From: Pseudobdellovibrio sp031428275
Lineage (GTDB): Bacteria > Bdellovibrionota > Bdellovibrionia > Bdellovibrionales > Bdellovibrionaceae
Assembly: GCA_031428275.1 (NCBI GenBank)
Contig: JANPPC010000043.1
Coordinates: 62,001-126,000 of the forward strand
Reading direction: 5' to 3'
DNA length: 64,000 bases
Shown here: positions 34,022 through 42,501 of the stretch, piece by piece
How positions within the stretch are numbered: position 1 is the stretch's first letter
Layout: the number at the start of each line of letters is the position of its first letter
Notes under the pieces: model-generated
The model's input: the letters and a program-made list of their open reading frames with translations, nothing else
Database searches by the model: none
Told to the model about the DNA's origin: nothing
Position numbers and translations under genes: made by a program

Positions 34022-34345
34022 TAGCGTCAAGAGATTTTGACCTTCCCCCTGTTAACTGGACATGTTGATTCTTCCTTTTTTATACATCGCCTGAAACCGC
34101 TACTGATCGTTTAAACTCGGATGGGCAAGCTAGGGCGATGAGGCTACGCCTTGAAGACAACTTAGAAAAGTTCAAACATAGCTGGAATAAATCAGTTTCA
34201 ATTGTACAAAAAAGATTTTTAAGCCGAATGTATTGGCCAAGAAACAATTACCCTTGGCCATTAATTTCTTGAGCATAAACCAAAGCCTCCGCACAGCTTT
34301 GGCTACTTCGTATTTGATTGTTGATAGTGCGTCTAATTTTACAAT
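34022..34345. other. Intergenic region between copper island and tRNA-Arg
   Basis: 324 bases with two short hairpins: GGCCAAG/CTTGGCC (about 34233-34260) and CCAAAGC/GCTTTGG (34280-34302). The second lies 44 bp past the 3' end of the leftward tRNA and may help termination, though it has no T run. A 44-codon open frame (34138-34272, MRLRLEDNLEKFKHSWNK...) lacks a clear ribosome site and any family match, so it is not called as a gene. Confidence 0.4.
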
Positions 34346-34422
34346 TGGTGCGGCCGGAGAGATTCGAACTCCCGACACCCTGGTTCGAAGCCAGGTACTC
34401 TATCCAGCTGAGCTACGGCCGC
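34346..34422 (-). tRNA. tRNA-Arg (anticodon UCG)
   Basis: A 77-base cloverleaf read on the minus strand: acceptor GCGGCCG/CGGCCGC, D arm AGCTGGATAG, anticodon stem CCTGG/CCAGG with loop CTTCGAA (anticodon TCG, codon CGA), T arm GGGAG-TTCGAAT-CTCTC, discriminator A and an encoded CCA end. All stems pair, with one G-T in the T stem. Confidence 0.95.
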
Positions 34423-34441
34423 ATCTATTTAAAAAGATATT

Positions 34442-35077
34442 CTACTCGTTCCACCAAATCAACTTGTTAGACACTTCGTTTTCGGTGTTTTGCTTAGTTT
34501 TTGGAAATTTTGGGGCTAGTTCGGTCTGTAAAAATGCAATTGCTTTTAAAAAGCCGGCTTCGTACTCGCCCTTACGAAATTCTTGGCTGATAACGTCGAT
34601 CATATTTTTTTGTAAAATATCAAGCCCCGCCATTTTAAGACGCGGGTCTGGTAGTACGATAATTTGCTTTTCCATGACCGATACGAATAACACCATCGAA
34701 TTATGATTCTTAAGCTCATGCAGTTGCTTTAAAAACAGCACCCGTTGGGCCTTCTCAAATGCCTGGCGCTTGCGCTCGGGCTTGGTGATAAAGAAGCGAT
34801 CCACCCAGTCTGATTTGTCGATCAGGTGACCTAGTATGACCGCTAAAAATGGAGCGGCGATATAATAGTTAGTTTTCGAAGCCCACGAGTTCTGAAAAAA
34901 CAAATCGATCGTCGAAACAAACACTAATAACAAAATAAGTGAAATCATCCAACCGATGTGATCCGTGTAACTGGATTTCGGCGTGATCACCGGCACTAAT
35001 TCGAAGTCGACATGCTTTTCGAATTCAGCGATCGCTTTTTCAATTTTATTTGAATCAATTCTATTTTGTAGTTTCAT
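34442..35077 (-). CDS. Membrane protein with TPM domain
   Basis: 211 residues. N-terminal IDSNKIEKAIAEFEKHVDFELVPVI resembles the start of a TPM (YgcG-type) domain. Two membrane helices follow (about 42-60 and 70-88), then the second part of the domain with SMVLFVSVMEKQIIVLPDP. It is the last gene of a leftward set with a secreted TPM protein and LemA, a combination found in many bacteria. The biochemical role of the set is unsettled (membrane quality control or stress has been proposed). Nine bases separate it from the preceding gene. Confidence 0.82.
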   Translation of the reverse strand: MKLQNRIDSNKIEKAIAEFEKHVDFELVPVITPKSSYTDHIGWMISLILLLVFVSTIDLFFQNSWASKTNYYIAAPFLAVILGHLIDKSDWVDRFFITKPERKRQAFEKAQRVLFLKQLHELKNHNSMVLFVSVMEKQIIVLPDPRLKMAGLDILQKNMIDVISQEFRKGEYEAGFLKAIAFLQTELAPKFPKTKQNTENEVSNKLIWWNE

Positions 35078-35086
35078 ATTTCCCCG

Positions 35087-35818
35087 TCACCAACTACCCG
35101 ATGATCCGCCGCCAGCCGAGCTTCCGCCGCCGCCTGACCAACCACCGCCACCGCTGCCTCGTCCCCCACCGCCGCCACCGCGACCGGCGAATAAAAGTGC
35201 TAAAGCTAGGCCTGGGTTAAACATGAATAATAAAATCCATAAGATAAAAACAATGCCGCCGACAATCTTTCCGCCTAGGCGATTGCCCCCTGCTTTTCTT
35301 TCACCGCGCGATTGCACGGTCGCCTCACCCTGCAGTTCGCCTGCTTTTGAGTAATGCATGATGGCGGCAACGCCTTGGGTGACACCCATATCGAATTCGC
35401 CCGTCTTGAAAAAAGGCGTAACGATGTCTGAAACGATTCTTTTTGCGTAGGCATCCGGAATATCACCCTCAAGACCACGACCGACTTCAATACGAAGGCG
35501 TTTTTCATTCGGAGCGATTAGAAATAATATACCGTTATCGCCTTTTTCTGTTCCCAATTTCCATTTATCGAAAACTTCGATAGCAACGCCCTCTAAGCTT
35601 TCGCCGTTGAGTGATTTGACGATCAACACTTGAATCTGCGGGCCTTGATTGTTGAAAGTGCGCTGTAAATTTTCGGATAGCATGGCTTTCGTTTGCGGAT
35701 TCAGTAAGCCCACTTGGTCAACGACCGGCCCAGTCATCGCCGGAACGTCAAAAGCGTGAGTAATGGCACTCACGCTAAACAGAACTAGAAAAAAGAAATG
35801 TCGTATATAAGTCTGCAA
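35087..35818 (-). CDS. YgcG-type TPM-domain protein with Gly-rich tail
   Basis: 243 residues: signal peptide ending ITHAFD, TPM domain (about 25-160; PVVDQVGLLNPQTKAML, DNGILFLIAPNEKRLRIEVG, GLEGDIPDAYAKRI), a membrane helix (about 185-210) and a C-terminal tail of nearly pure Gly/Ser with single Arg and Trp residues. This is the classic YgcG layout. The codon at the required start is TTG (35818); no ATG gives a complete signal peptide. It lies 20 bp downstream of lemA and 9 bp before the second TPM gene. Confidence 0.88.
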   Translation of the reverse strand: MQTYIRHFFFLVLFSVSAITHAFDVPAMTGPVVDQVGLLNPQTKAMLSENLQRTFNNQGPQIQVLIVKSLNGESLEGVAIEVFDKWKLGTEKGDNGILFLIAPNEKRLRIEVGRGLEGDIPDAYAKRIVSDIVTPFFKTGEFDMGVTQGVAAIMHYSKAGELQGEATVQSRGERKAGGNRLGGKIVGGIVFILWILLFMFNPGLALALLFAGRGGGGGGRGSGGGGWSGGGGSSAGGGSSGSW

Positions 35819-35838
35819 CTTAGTTCAAAACCTAACAA

Positions 35839-36423
35839 CTAAAATTTAACGTCAGGCGCTTTTTCAACTTGCGCTTTTTCTTCTGGTGAAACATCCCATT
35901 GTGGAAGTTTTGCGTGATGAAAAAACATTGAATTGAACCAACTTGTTGGCGGCACAGTCACTAAATTATTGAAATTTTTAACAGTTTCAATGTAGCGATT
36001 GCGAGCCACTGTGATTCGGTTTTCAGTTCCTTCAAGCTGGGCTTGAAGATCACGAAACTGCGTATCGGCCTTCAGGTTTGGATAATTCTCAGTAATTGAC
36101 ATTAATTTACCTAAGGCCATTGAAAGATCACCTTGAACTTTACGAAAGTTCTGCAATTTTTCAGGCGTTAAGCTTGAAGCATCTACAGTTAATTGAGTCG
36201 CCTTGGCACGCGCTTCAACGACTCCTTGCAGAGTGTCTTTTTCATGCGAAGCGTAACCTTTAACTGTGCTGACTAGATTTGGAATCAAATCTGCTCGGCG
36301 TTTGTACTGATTTGTAATTTCGGCCAATGAAGCCTCAACTTCATTTTTTCCTTGCGGAAGGCTCTGCATACCACAAGAAGAAAGAACCATTGTTGCTGCT
36401 ACTAAAAGTAAAATAGATTTCAT
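35839..36423 (-). CDS. lemA: LemA-family lipoprotein
   Basis: 194 residues. Signal MKSILLLVAATMV followed by LSSCGM, a lipobox; many LemA proteins use a plain N-terminal helix instead. The family core is clear: YKRRADLIPNLVSTVKGYA, ARAKATQL, LGKLMSITENYPNLKA, RITVARNRYIETVKNFN. Its final FHHAKLPQWDVSPEEK is also typical. ATG 36423 has GGAGGAT directly upstream; the frame is open for 16 more codons without a ribosome site. It is the first gene of the LemA-TPM-TPM operon. Confidence 0.92.
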   Translation of the reverse strand: MKSILLLVAATMVLSSCGMQSLPQGKNEVEASLAEITNQYKRRADLIPNLVSTVKGYASHEKDTLQGVVEARAKATQLTVDASSLTPEKLQNFRKVQGDLSMALGKLMSITENYPNLKADTQFRDLQAQLEGTENRITVARNRYIETVKNFNNLVTVPPTSWFNSMFFHHAKLPQWDVSPEEKAQVEKAPDVKF

Positions 36424-36496
36424 AAATCCTCCGTCAACTGACAGTCTAGCTAATAACTCGGTGACCCTCAATGATTAACGTGTTAGCGTTTCAGTC

Positions 36497-38047
36497 ATGC
36501 AACTACGCTTTCAAGAATTTGATGATTTTATAGTCTTTAACAAAGCTTACGGACTTCGGACACACCGTGTTTCAGATGGACAACTTGGTTTAATCGACTT
36601 TCTTGCCGAGAAACTAGATATGCCGCTCTTCGTTGCTCATCAGCTTGATAAAGAAACGTCAGGCGTCATGGTCTTTGCAAAATCAAAAGATGCCGGGCGT
36701 AAGCTCAGTGATCTTTTTGATAAGGGCCAAACCAAAGAAACTTACTTTTTTTTAACCGATCAGAAAAAAACTGAAACCGCTTTTACCGTAAAAACTCACA
36801 TTGGCCGCAGTAAAACTTCGCTGATCAATGTACCAGGGCAAGTTCCAAATTCTGAAACACAATTTGAATTTGTCAGCGATCTGGGCGCGAACTTTTTATG
36901 GAAAGCCACGCCGAAAACAAATATTCCGCACCAAATTCGCCTGCACGCTGAAATCGCCAAGATCGGAATACTCGGAGACTCTGAACACAAAGGATCGCCG
37001 TATTTTCGTTTAGCTTTACACGCGCAAAAATTAGAATTCGCCCACAATGGGGTCGAACACTCTTTTGAAAGCGAATCGCCACCCTGCTTAAAAGCCAACT
37101 CTTTAGCAGGACTGGCTGGTTTATTAGAAGAAAGTTTGTTTAAACGTCACCAGCTTTATAAAATGGATGAGAACGAATCTTACCGCCTGATGCACCTTGA
37201 TTCAGACTTGATCCGCGCCGATGTTTTCGGTGATCACTTGTGGGTTTACGATTTTACTAAAAATAAAATGTCTGATGAAGACCGCGCGGCGATTGAAGCC
37301 TTTGCTGGTTTACATCAGTTCAAACTGACCGTTCGGCACATGCCTGATCGTGGCGTGGCCGTCGGCGGCTTAGACGCTGATAATAGCGAAAGCCAAGCGC
37401 ATCTGAACTGGATCGCACAAGAAGAGAAAGTCAGCTACCTTTTAAAATTAGACTCAGGAAATTCTCCGGGTTTATTTTTAGACCAGCGTGAAAACCGTAA
37501 ATGGGTTCGCGGCAATAGTTTTGGTAAAAAAGTTTTAGATTTATTTTCGTACACCGGCGGTTTTTCATTAAATGCGGCCATCGGTTTAGCGAAAGAAGTT
37601 TCAACGGTCGATATCGACGCTAAATTTTTAGAGTGGAGCAAAGAAAATTTTTCGTTGAACCGCATCGACGAATCGAAATCAGAATTCACCGAACAAGAAG
37701 CTTCGTATTTTTTAAAAACGGCGTTAAAAGAAGATCGTAAATGGGACCTGATCATCTGCGACCCGCCAGCCTTCGACCGTTCCGTCGAAGAAGGCATCTG
37801 GAAACTTGAAAATGAACTTTCGCAACTAGCGCATTTGATGTTTCAAGCTTTAGAAAAAAATGGGCAAATTCTATTTGCGTGCAATTTAGATCAAAGAACT
37901 CGCGAAGAAGTGCTTGAAATGTTCATTCATAAATTACCCGACAAAAAAATTGAAGTGATTCGGATGCCGATGCAAAGTCTTGATTACGAAGTCACCGACG
38001 ACCTAACGAACTTAACCAAAGGCTTTATCATCAAACGCTTGCCTTAG
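36497..38047 (+). CDS. RluA-type pseudouridine synthase fused to RlmI-like methyltransferase
   Basis: 516 residues in two domains. The N-terminal part (about 1-215) is an RluA-family pseudouridine synthase with the catalytic Asp51 in HQLDKETSGVMVFAKS, KETYFF and IPHQIRLHA. The C-terminal part (about 230-516) is a class I SAM-dependent methyltransferase of the RlmI/RlmK type: GLFLDQRENRKWV, SAM loop VLDLFSYTGGFS (about 345-356), STVDID and the DPPAF active-site motif near 420. Both halves keep key residues, so one protein may isomerise uridine and methylate a base in the same RNA. No PUA or S4 domain is evident. The target RNA is unknown. Confidence 0.88.
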   Translation: MQLRFQEFDDFIVFNKAYGLRTHRVSDGQLGLIDFLAEKLDMPLFVAHQLDKETSGVMVFAKSKDAGRKLSDLFDKGQTKETYFFLTDQKKTETAFTVKTHIGRSKTSLINVPGQVPNSETQFEFVSDLGANFLWKATPKTNIPHQIRLHAEIAKIGILGDSEHKGSPYFRLALHAQKLEFAHNGVEHSFESESPPCLKANSLAGLAGLLEESLFKRHQLYKMDENESYRLMHLDSDLIRADVFGDHLWVYDFTKNKMSDEDRAAIEAFAGLHQFKLTVRHMPDRGVAVGGLDADNSESQAHLNWIAQEEKVSYLLKLDSGNSPGLFLDQRENRKWVRGNSFGKKVLDLFSYTGGFSLNAAIGLAKEVSTVDIDAKFLEWSKENFSLNRIDESKSEFTEQEASYFLKTALKEDRKWDLIICDPPAFDRSVEEGIWKLENELSQLAHLMFQALEKNGQILFACNLDQRTREEVLEMFIHKLPDKKIEVIRMPMQSLDYEVTDDLTNLTKGFIIKRLP

Positions 38048-38079
38048 TAAAACCTAAGGCGGCTTAGACAAAAGCATTC

Positions 38080-39082
38080 AAACTGCCCCCTTTAACTGTT
38101 GTTGAAGGGGGATTTAAATCAGCCTTAGGTTATGATAAAACGTGTAAATTGCGATGTGGTAACTTAAACAAGTGGGTTTTTTTGTTGTATTCCAAGTTCT
38201 ACGAAATAATCGATTTACATTAGCTCTAAACATCGCCGCCGTGTGATTAAAAGAAAATAACGGATCAAAGCTGGTAGCCTTCAACTCGCCTTGCCCGACC
38301 ACGCAACCTCTTTTGCCTTTAAATACTTCGTGCGTGCTGCTCGGAAATATCTTCTTCACCGGATTAATATAGTGCGGGTTCATATCAGACTTAATATGTG
38401 CTTTTTGCGATGAGAGCTCTTTCACGCTGTGAAGCAAGCTCGCTAGATTTTTTTTACGCTCGTCTTTTCGATATCCGTACTTGGCTCGCGCTTTGTTCGC
38501 CAGATGGCCCTTGGCTTTCATTGACGAAACTCTAAAATCAAGAATCCGCCTTGTTTTCTCTTCGACCGCTAGGCAGATCGATAGGGGCTTTAACTTTGTG
38601 TGTTCGAAAGTCTCAATGTCGTCAAACGTAAATTCTTGAACTTGATAGTTTTCGGGTAGATGTTTTGCTATTTTCATATCCTGTAAGCAAATTTTCCCAA
38701 GAAAAGTAAATTTCCTAACCACTGTTTTACGATTCACTTGCAGGAGCTCAGCCATTCTTCGCTGCGAAGTTCCGCTAGCGAATAAAGAGAACACAAAATC
38801 ATTAAGATGCCTTTTCTTTTGATAGCGAAGCGGACTTCGAGTCTCGGTTGAAAAAGATTTACGGCACGTTTTACAAAAAAACCTTTGAATTAAAAGTCCG
38901 TCAGATTTGCGCAGAAAAAGTCCGCTTTTTATAACCGCATGTTTAAAAATCTGAGACTCGGACGCATCACCTGCGCTTGATTCATTTAATATATAATTGC
39001 ATTCCATAGCTAAAAAGCTAATCAAGGACTAAGCCAAGCTTAGCCTCCCATTATAACTAGCAACAGTTAAAGGGGGCAGTTT
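38080..39082. mobile_element. Insertion sequence, about 1.0 kb, with 22-bp perfect inverted ends
   Basis: The left end begins AAACTGCCCCCTTTAACTGT at 38080 and extends to 38101. The right end at 39061-39082 is its exact inverse. It holds one transposase gene. No target-site duplication is seen when the ten bases on each side are compared. The right end abuts the TAG stop of the trmH-like gene. It shows no visible damage, so it may be active or recently active. Confidence 0.88.
38114..39025 (-). CDS. Transposase with zinc-ribbon and DDE-type domain
   Basis: 303 residues. A Zn-ribbon-like N-terminus (KSDGLLIQRFFCKTCRKSFS, of the IS1/IS1595-like sort; the first cysteine pair is not obvious) is followed by a helix-turn-helix (FASGTSQRRMAELLQVNRKT) and a catalytic core with TFDDIETFEHTK (first acidic residue), HIKSDMNPHY (second) and a C-terminal helix region. 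An alternative start at the second Met would remove 6 residues. It lies wholly inside the inverted ends. Confidence 0.85.
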   Translation of the reverse strand: MISFLAMECNYILNESSAGDASESQIFKHAVIKSGLFLRKSDGLLIQRFFCKTCRKSFSTETRSPLRYQKKRHLNDFVFSLFASGTSQRRMAELLQVNRKTVVRKFTFLGKICLQDMKIAKHLPENYQVQEFTFDDIETFEHTKLKPLSICLAVEEKTRRILDFRVSSMKAKGHLANKARAKYGYRKDERKKNLASLLHSVKELSSQKAHIKSDMNPHYINPVKKIFPSSTHEVFKGKRGCVVGQGELKATSFDPLFSFNHTAAMFRANVNRLFRRTWNTTKKPTCLSYHIAIYTFYHNLRLI

Positions 39083-39784
39083 CTAAAGACCTAATTTACT
39101 TTTTAAAATGCTGTCGCCTGAATCCATCGTACGCATGGCGTAGACGGCTCTAAGAATTTGCTGTTGCTCAGCAGTGACGTCGGCATTGGTTCCGCGTTTC
39201 TGTCGACGGTCCGACGAAATATGGTAAAGGCTTAACGCCCCCGCAATCGAAATATTAAAGCTTTGCACAAAGCCCGGCATCGGGATGATCACGCGTTCGT
39301 CGGCAGCCTCTAGCATCTCTTTAGAAACGCCGTCTTTCTCATTACCTAAAACTAAAGCCAGTGGGGTTGAAAAATCGATCTCGTGCAATGGTTTTGAAGC
39401 TTCAAGGCTAGTCACACAAATGCGAATTTTATTTTTCTTGAAATAATCGATAGCCTCTTTAGAAGTTTTCCATTTTCTAGCTTCGACCCATTTATCGGCG
39501 CCTTGGGTAACACGATTCGCATTTTTGAATTTTTCAAAGGTTTCGATGATATGAAAATTTGCAAAGCCCATGCCCTCTGCTGTGCGCATGACTGCACTGA
39601 TATTACCTCGGTCATAAATACTTTCCAAAACCACAGAAATATCGAAGCAACGTTCTTTCACAACACTGTTGATTTTTCGTTGTCGTTCTTCAGTCAGCAA
39701 AGGAAATACATGCGTTAGTACATCATCAGCAGTCGCCGAAAGTTTACCATCAAATAAGCTGATTTGATTCGTTAACGGAAACAC
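39083..39784 (-). CDS. SpoU/TrmH-family RNA 2'-O-methyltransferase
   Basis: 233 residues. SPOUT motifs in order: VLESIYDRGNISAVMRTAEG (motif 1), LALVLGNEKDGVSKEML (motif 2) and IPMPGFVQSFNISIAGALSLYHI (motif 3, SAM knot). It methylates a ribose in tRNA or rRNA; TrmH (tRNA Gm18) is the closest by layout, but rRNA enzymes share these motifs. The GTG start at 39784 overlaps the acyl-CoA dehydrogenase stop (TAGTG). The insertion sequence ends directly at its stop codon without truncating it. Confidence 0.88.
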   Translation of the reverse strand: MFPLTNQISLFDGKLSATADDVLTHVFPLLTEERQRKINSVVKERCFDISVVLESIYDRGNISAVMRTAEGMGFANFHIIETFEKFKNANRVTQGADKWVEARKWKTSKEAIDYFKKNKIRICVTSLEASKPLHEIDFSTPLALVLGNEKDGVSKEMLEAADERVIIPMPGFVQSFNISIAGALSLYHISSDRRQKRGTNADVTAEQQQILRAVYAMRTMDSGDSILKSKLGL

Positions 39785-40977
39785 TAAAATCCCAAGCGAG
39801 ACAAATCACGAGTGATATTTTTTTGGTGTGCCTCAAGCGTACCGCCGCCGATTTCTAATAACTTAGAATCGCGCCATAAGCGTTCGACCACGTATTCACC
39901 GACGTACCCGTACCCGCCCAGAACCTGAATCGCACGATCAGCCACGTTTTTTGCCATCGTCGTTGCTACTAATTTTACACCGTCTGAATCAAGTCGGTTA
40001 CCTTCGGCGTTCAATTCCATACCGCGTGCGGTATTGTAAACGTAGGCCTGACAAGCTTTATATTCGGCGTAAGAATCAGCAATGTATTTTTGAATTTGGC
40101 CGTATGAATTTAAAGATTTTCCGAACGAAACGCGCTCGACCGCGTACTTATTCATGATTTCGATCGAGCGGCGCGCGATACCCAAAGACATGGCCGCTAA
40201 ACCCACGCGTTCGATTTCTAAGTTACGCATCATGTGGCTGACCGAATCACCTTCGTGACCGACTAAGCGGTCGACCGAAATTTCGCAATTTTCAAAAACA
40301 AGTTCAGCGGTGTTCGATCCGCGCATACCTAATTTGTCGGTAATTTTTTGACCGACGTAAAAACCAGGATCATTTTTTTCGATGATAAAAGTTGATAAAA
40401 GAGCGCGACCATTTTTTTCGCCGGTTTTAGCATAAAGCCAAACAAAGTCAGAGGCCGTTTTATTATCGTCAATGGAACCATTTGTGATCCACATCTTGCG
40501 GCCGTTGATGACGTACTTGTCGCCTTTTTTAACCGCGGACGTTTGCATTCCTAAAACATCGGTACCAAAATCAGGTTCAGACATCGCCATTGATCCAATC
40601 AGTGAACCATCGCTTAAACCCGGTAAGTACTTTTTCTTTTGCGCGTCTGAACCGTTGACGGCTAAGTTATTCACCGCAAGTAAAGTATGCGCTAGATAGG
40701 CCAAGCAAAAACCCGGATCACTTGCCGATAACTCTTCGTTTGCGATGACCGAAGCGATGGCGTCTAAGCCCGAACCGCCGTATTCTTCAGGCACGGTGAT
40801 GCCCAGTAAACCAAGCTCAGATAATTTTTTAAAAAGTGGCAGATTAAATTTTTCTTTACGGTCGTATTCATGGGCCTGAGGCTCGACTTCGGTTTCAACA
40901 AAAGACTTCACCATATCGCGAAGCATTTTATGCTCGGGTGTCGGATTCATAAGATCAAAGCTTTTCCAGTCACTCAT
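39784..40977 (-). CDS. Acyl-CoA dehydrogenase family protein
   Basis: 397-residue flavoenzyme. Segments of the family: LGLLGITVPEEYGGSGLD, MAMSEPDFGTDVLGMQT (FAD and substrate loop), YVINGRKMWITNG, KLGMRGSNTAELVFENC and the C-terminal VVERLWRDSKLLEIGGGTLEAHQ. It removes two hydrogens from an acyl-CoA; chain or branch preference (short-chain, isovaleryl, glutaryl) cannot be fixed by eye. It is co-transcribed with, and overlaps, the TrmH-like gene by one base. Confidence 0.9.
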   Translation of the reverse strand: MSDWKSFDLMNPTPEHKMLRDMVKSFVETEVEPQAHEYDRKEKFNLPLFKKLSELGLLGITVPEEYGGSGLDAIASVIANEELSASDPGFCLAYLAHTLLAVNNLAVNGSDAQKKKYLPGLSDGSLIGSMAMSEPDFGTDVLGMQTSAVKKGDKYVINGRKMWITNGSIDDNKTASDFVWLYAKTGEKNGRALLSTFIIEKNDPGFYVGQKITDKLGMRGSNTAELVFENCEISVDRLVGHEGDSVSHMMRNLEIERVGLAAMSLGIARRSIEIMNKYAVERVSFGKSLNSYGQIQKYIADSYAEYKACQAYVYNTARGMELNAEGNRLDSDGVKLVATTMAKNVADRAIQVLGGYGYVGEYVVERLWRDSKLLEIGGGTLEAHQKNITRDLSRLGF

Positions 40978-41077
40978 AAGCGTCCCTTTTTTATAGTTTC
41001 ATTAGCGGATTTTAAGATGGCTTGACTGTAACAGCATTGTTAGTTCAGATAAAGTTTTTTAAGACAGGATAGTGCAC

Positions 41078-42235
41078 ATGAAAGCATCAATTTTAGCGAT
41101 CGGAACCGAGCTTACGACCGGCCAAATTATCAACCGAAACTCTGCCACCATCGCTGAAAAATTAAAGCCGTACGGTGTACTTGCGCAAGTGCATCTAACT
41201 GTTCCAGACAACAAAACTTTGATGCTTGCATCATTAAACCATCTTGAGTCGCAGTCTGATTTACTTTTTGTGACGGGCGGCTTAGGCCCCACCTCGGATG
41301 ATTTTACCCGCGATATCATCGCCCAGTGGGCGGGTTTAGAAATGAAGTTCGACGACTCCGCTTGGGTCTCGATACAGGAGCGCCTAGGTTCGCGCGGCTA
41401 TAAAATTCGCGATATTCAAAAACAACAATGTTACTTCCCAGTGGGTGCAACAATTTTAACAAATTCAGAAGGCACTGCGCACGGATTTCAAATTGCGGTG
41501 CAGCGCGAATCGGGCTTAAAAAATGTGTTTGTTTTACCCGGCCCCCCGCGTGAGATCGAAGCGATCTGGACGGCACACATAGGTTCTTGGCTAAAAGAAA
41601 ATACGAAAGAGCTCACAAAATTAATTACGCACGCTTGGGATACTTTAGCCGTCGGCGAATCAGAGGTGGCTCACTTAGTTGAAACCGCTTTGGCCGATTG
41701 CCCGAAAGCTGAAAATTTTGAAATTGGCTACCGCGTGCACTTGCCTTACGTCGAAATCAAAGCAACTTATCCTGAAAACGAGAAAAGTATTTGGCAGAAA
41801 TACGTTCAACAGATCGACGAAACATTAAAAAAAATTACGGTCACACGAGATTTTACAGACGTCGCCGAAGTCGTAACCAGAACATTAAGAGAAATAGATT
41901 TTACATTTTACGACTATGCCTCGGAAGGTTATCTTCATTCGCGCCTAAGCCCGCACTTAAAAAATCAAAAAAAGTGGAGCTTCAAGCAAAGTTATTCAGA
42001 CGATATCACCGCTGATTTTTTTGACCAAGAAGATCAGTTTTTAGCAATCTTTCCTTACGAGGCAGATAAATGTGTCGTTCTATTTTCAATTAATGGGCAC
42101 CGCATATTACGAAATATTGAAGCGCCGATGAAGGCGCCTCTAATGGCCGAACGCCGAAAGCAGTATTTTGCAGAAATGGCCTTGGTCGAAGTTGCGAAAG
42201 TCGTGAATGGTCGATTAATCAGCCCCGGCATCTAA
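41078..42235 (+). CDS. cinA: CinA-like protein
   Basis: 385 residues. The N-terminal MoaB/MogA-like domain is clear: KASILAIGTELTTGQIINRN, LLFVTGGLGPTSDDFTRDI and VLPGPPREIEAIW. The C-terminal half retains only weak similarity to the nicotinamide-nucleotide amidase domain (EVVTRTLREIDFTFYDYASEGYL, lacking the usual SCTGG), so deamidase activity is doubtful. ATG 41078 is chosen because AGGA is nine bases upstream; a GTG at 41072 is in frame. CinA proteins act on pyridine nucleotides (ADP-ribose pyrophosphatase/NMN amidase) and are linked to competence. Confidence 0.85.
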   Translation: MKASILAIGTELTTGQIINRNSATIAEKLKPYGVLAQVHLTVPDNKTLMLASLNHLESQSDLLFVTGGLGPTSDDFTRDIIAQWAGLEMKFDDSAWVSIQERLGSRGYKIRDIQKQQCYFPVGATILTNSEGTAHGFQIAVQRESGLKNVFVLPGPPREIEAIWTAHIGSWLKENTKELTKLITHAWDTLAVGESEVAHLVETALADCPKAENFEIGYRVHLPYVEIKATYPENEKSIWQKYVQQIDETLKKITVTRDFTDVAEVVTRTLREIDFTFYDYASEGYLHSRLSPHLKNQKKWSFKQSYSDDITADFFDQEDQFLAIFPYEADKCVVLFSINGHRILRNIEAPMKAPLMAERRKQYFAEMALVEVAKVVNGRLISPGI

Positions 42236-42249
42236 AAGGAGTCTTCATC

Positions 42250-42501
42250 TTGGGAAATCTTACGACCGAAATTATTTTATTAGAATCGATCGGCTGGTTA
42301 TCGACGGGCTTATTTCTATTTTCGATCGTCGTTCCCAGTCGTAAGAATTTACATTTATTGGGAATTTTTGCAGCAGTCACAACGGGCATTTACGCTTACT
42401 ATCACGGAGCCACCGCCATTTGGGTAAAGTGGTTTATTGCGTTTTTCTTTCACGCGTACATGTATTTTAAATCAGCAAAAAAAATCGCTGCCGAGAACTA
42501 A
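42250..42501 (+). CDS. Small membrane protein, YgjV-like
   Basis: 83 residues with three hydrophobic helices (IILLESIGWLSTGLFLFSIV, LHLLGIFAAVTTGIYAYY, IWVKWFIAFFFHAYMYF) and a basic end. The pattern resembles one repeat of YgjV-type inner-membrane proteins. It starts with TTG at 42250, supported by AAAGGAG eight bases upstream and only 14 bp after cinA. Its end overlaps the convergent lipoprotein gene by four bases. Function unknown. Confidence 0.7.
   Translation: MGNLTTEIILLESIGWLSTGLFLFSIVVPSRKNLHLLGIFAAVTTGIYAYYHGATAIWVKWFIAFFFHAYMYFKSAKKIAAEN

Noticed and set aside
34138..34272. 44-codon open frame with protein-like sequence
   Set aside because: No convincing ribosome site, no coupling to a neighbour and no family; kept only as a note in the intergenic entry.
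34983..35354. Proline-rich 123-residue open frame
   Set aside because: Mirror image of the Gly-rich tail of the YgcG-type protein; the proline runs are the complement of glycine codons.
38070..39092. Target-site duplication of the insertion sequence
   Set aside because: The ten bases on each side of the inverted ends share no direct repeat.
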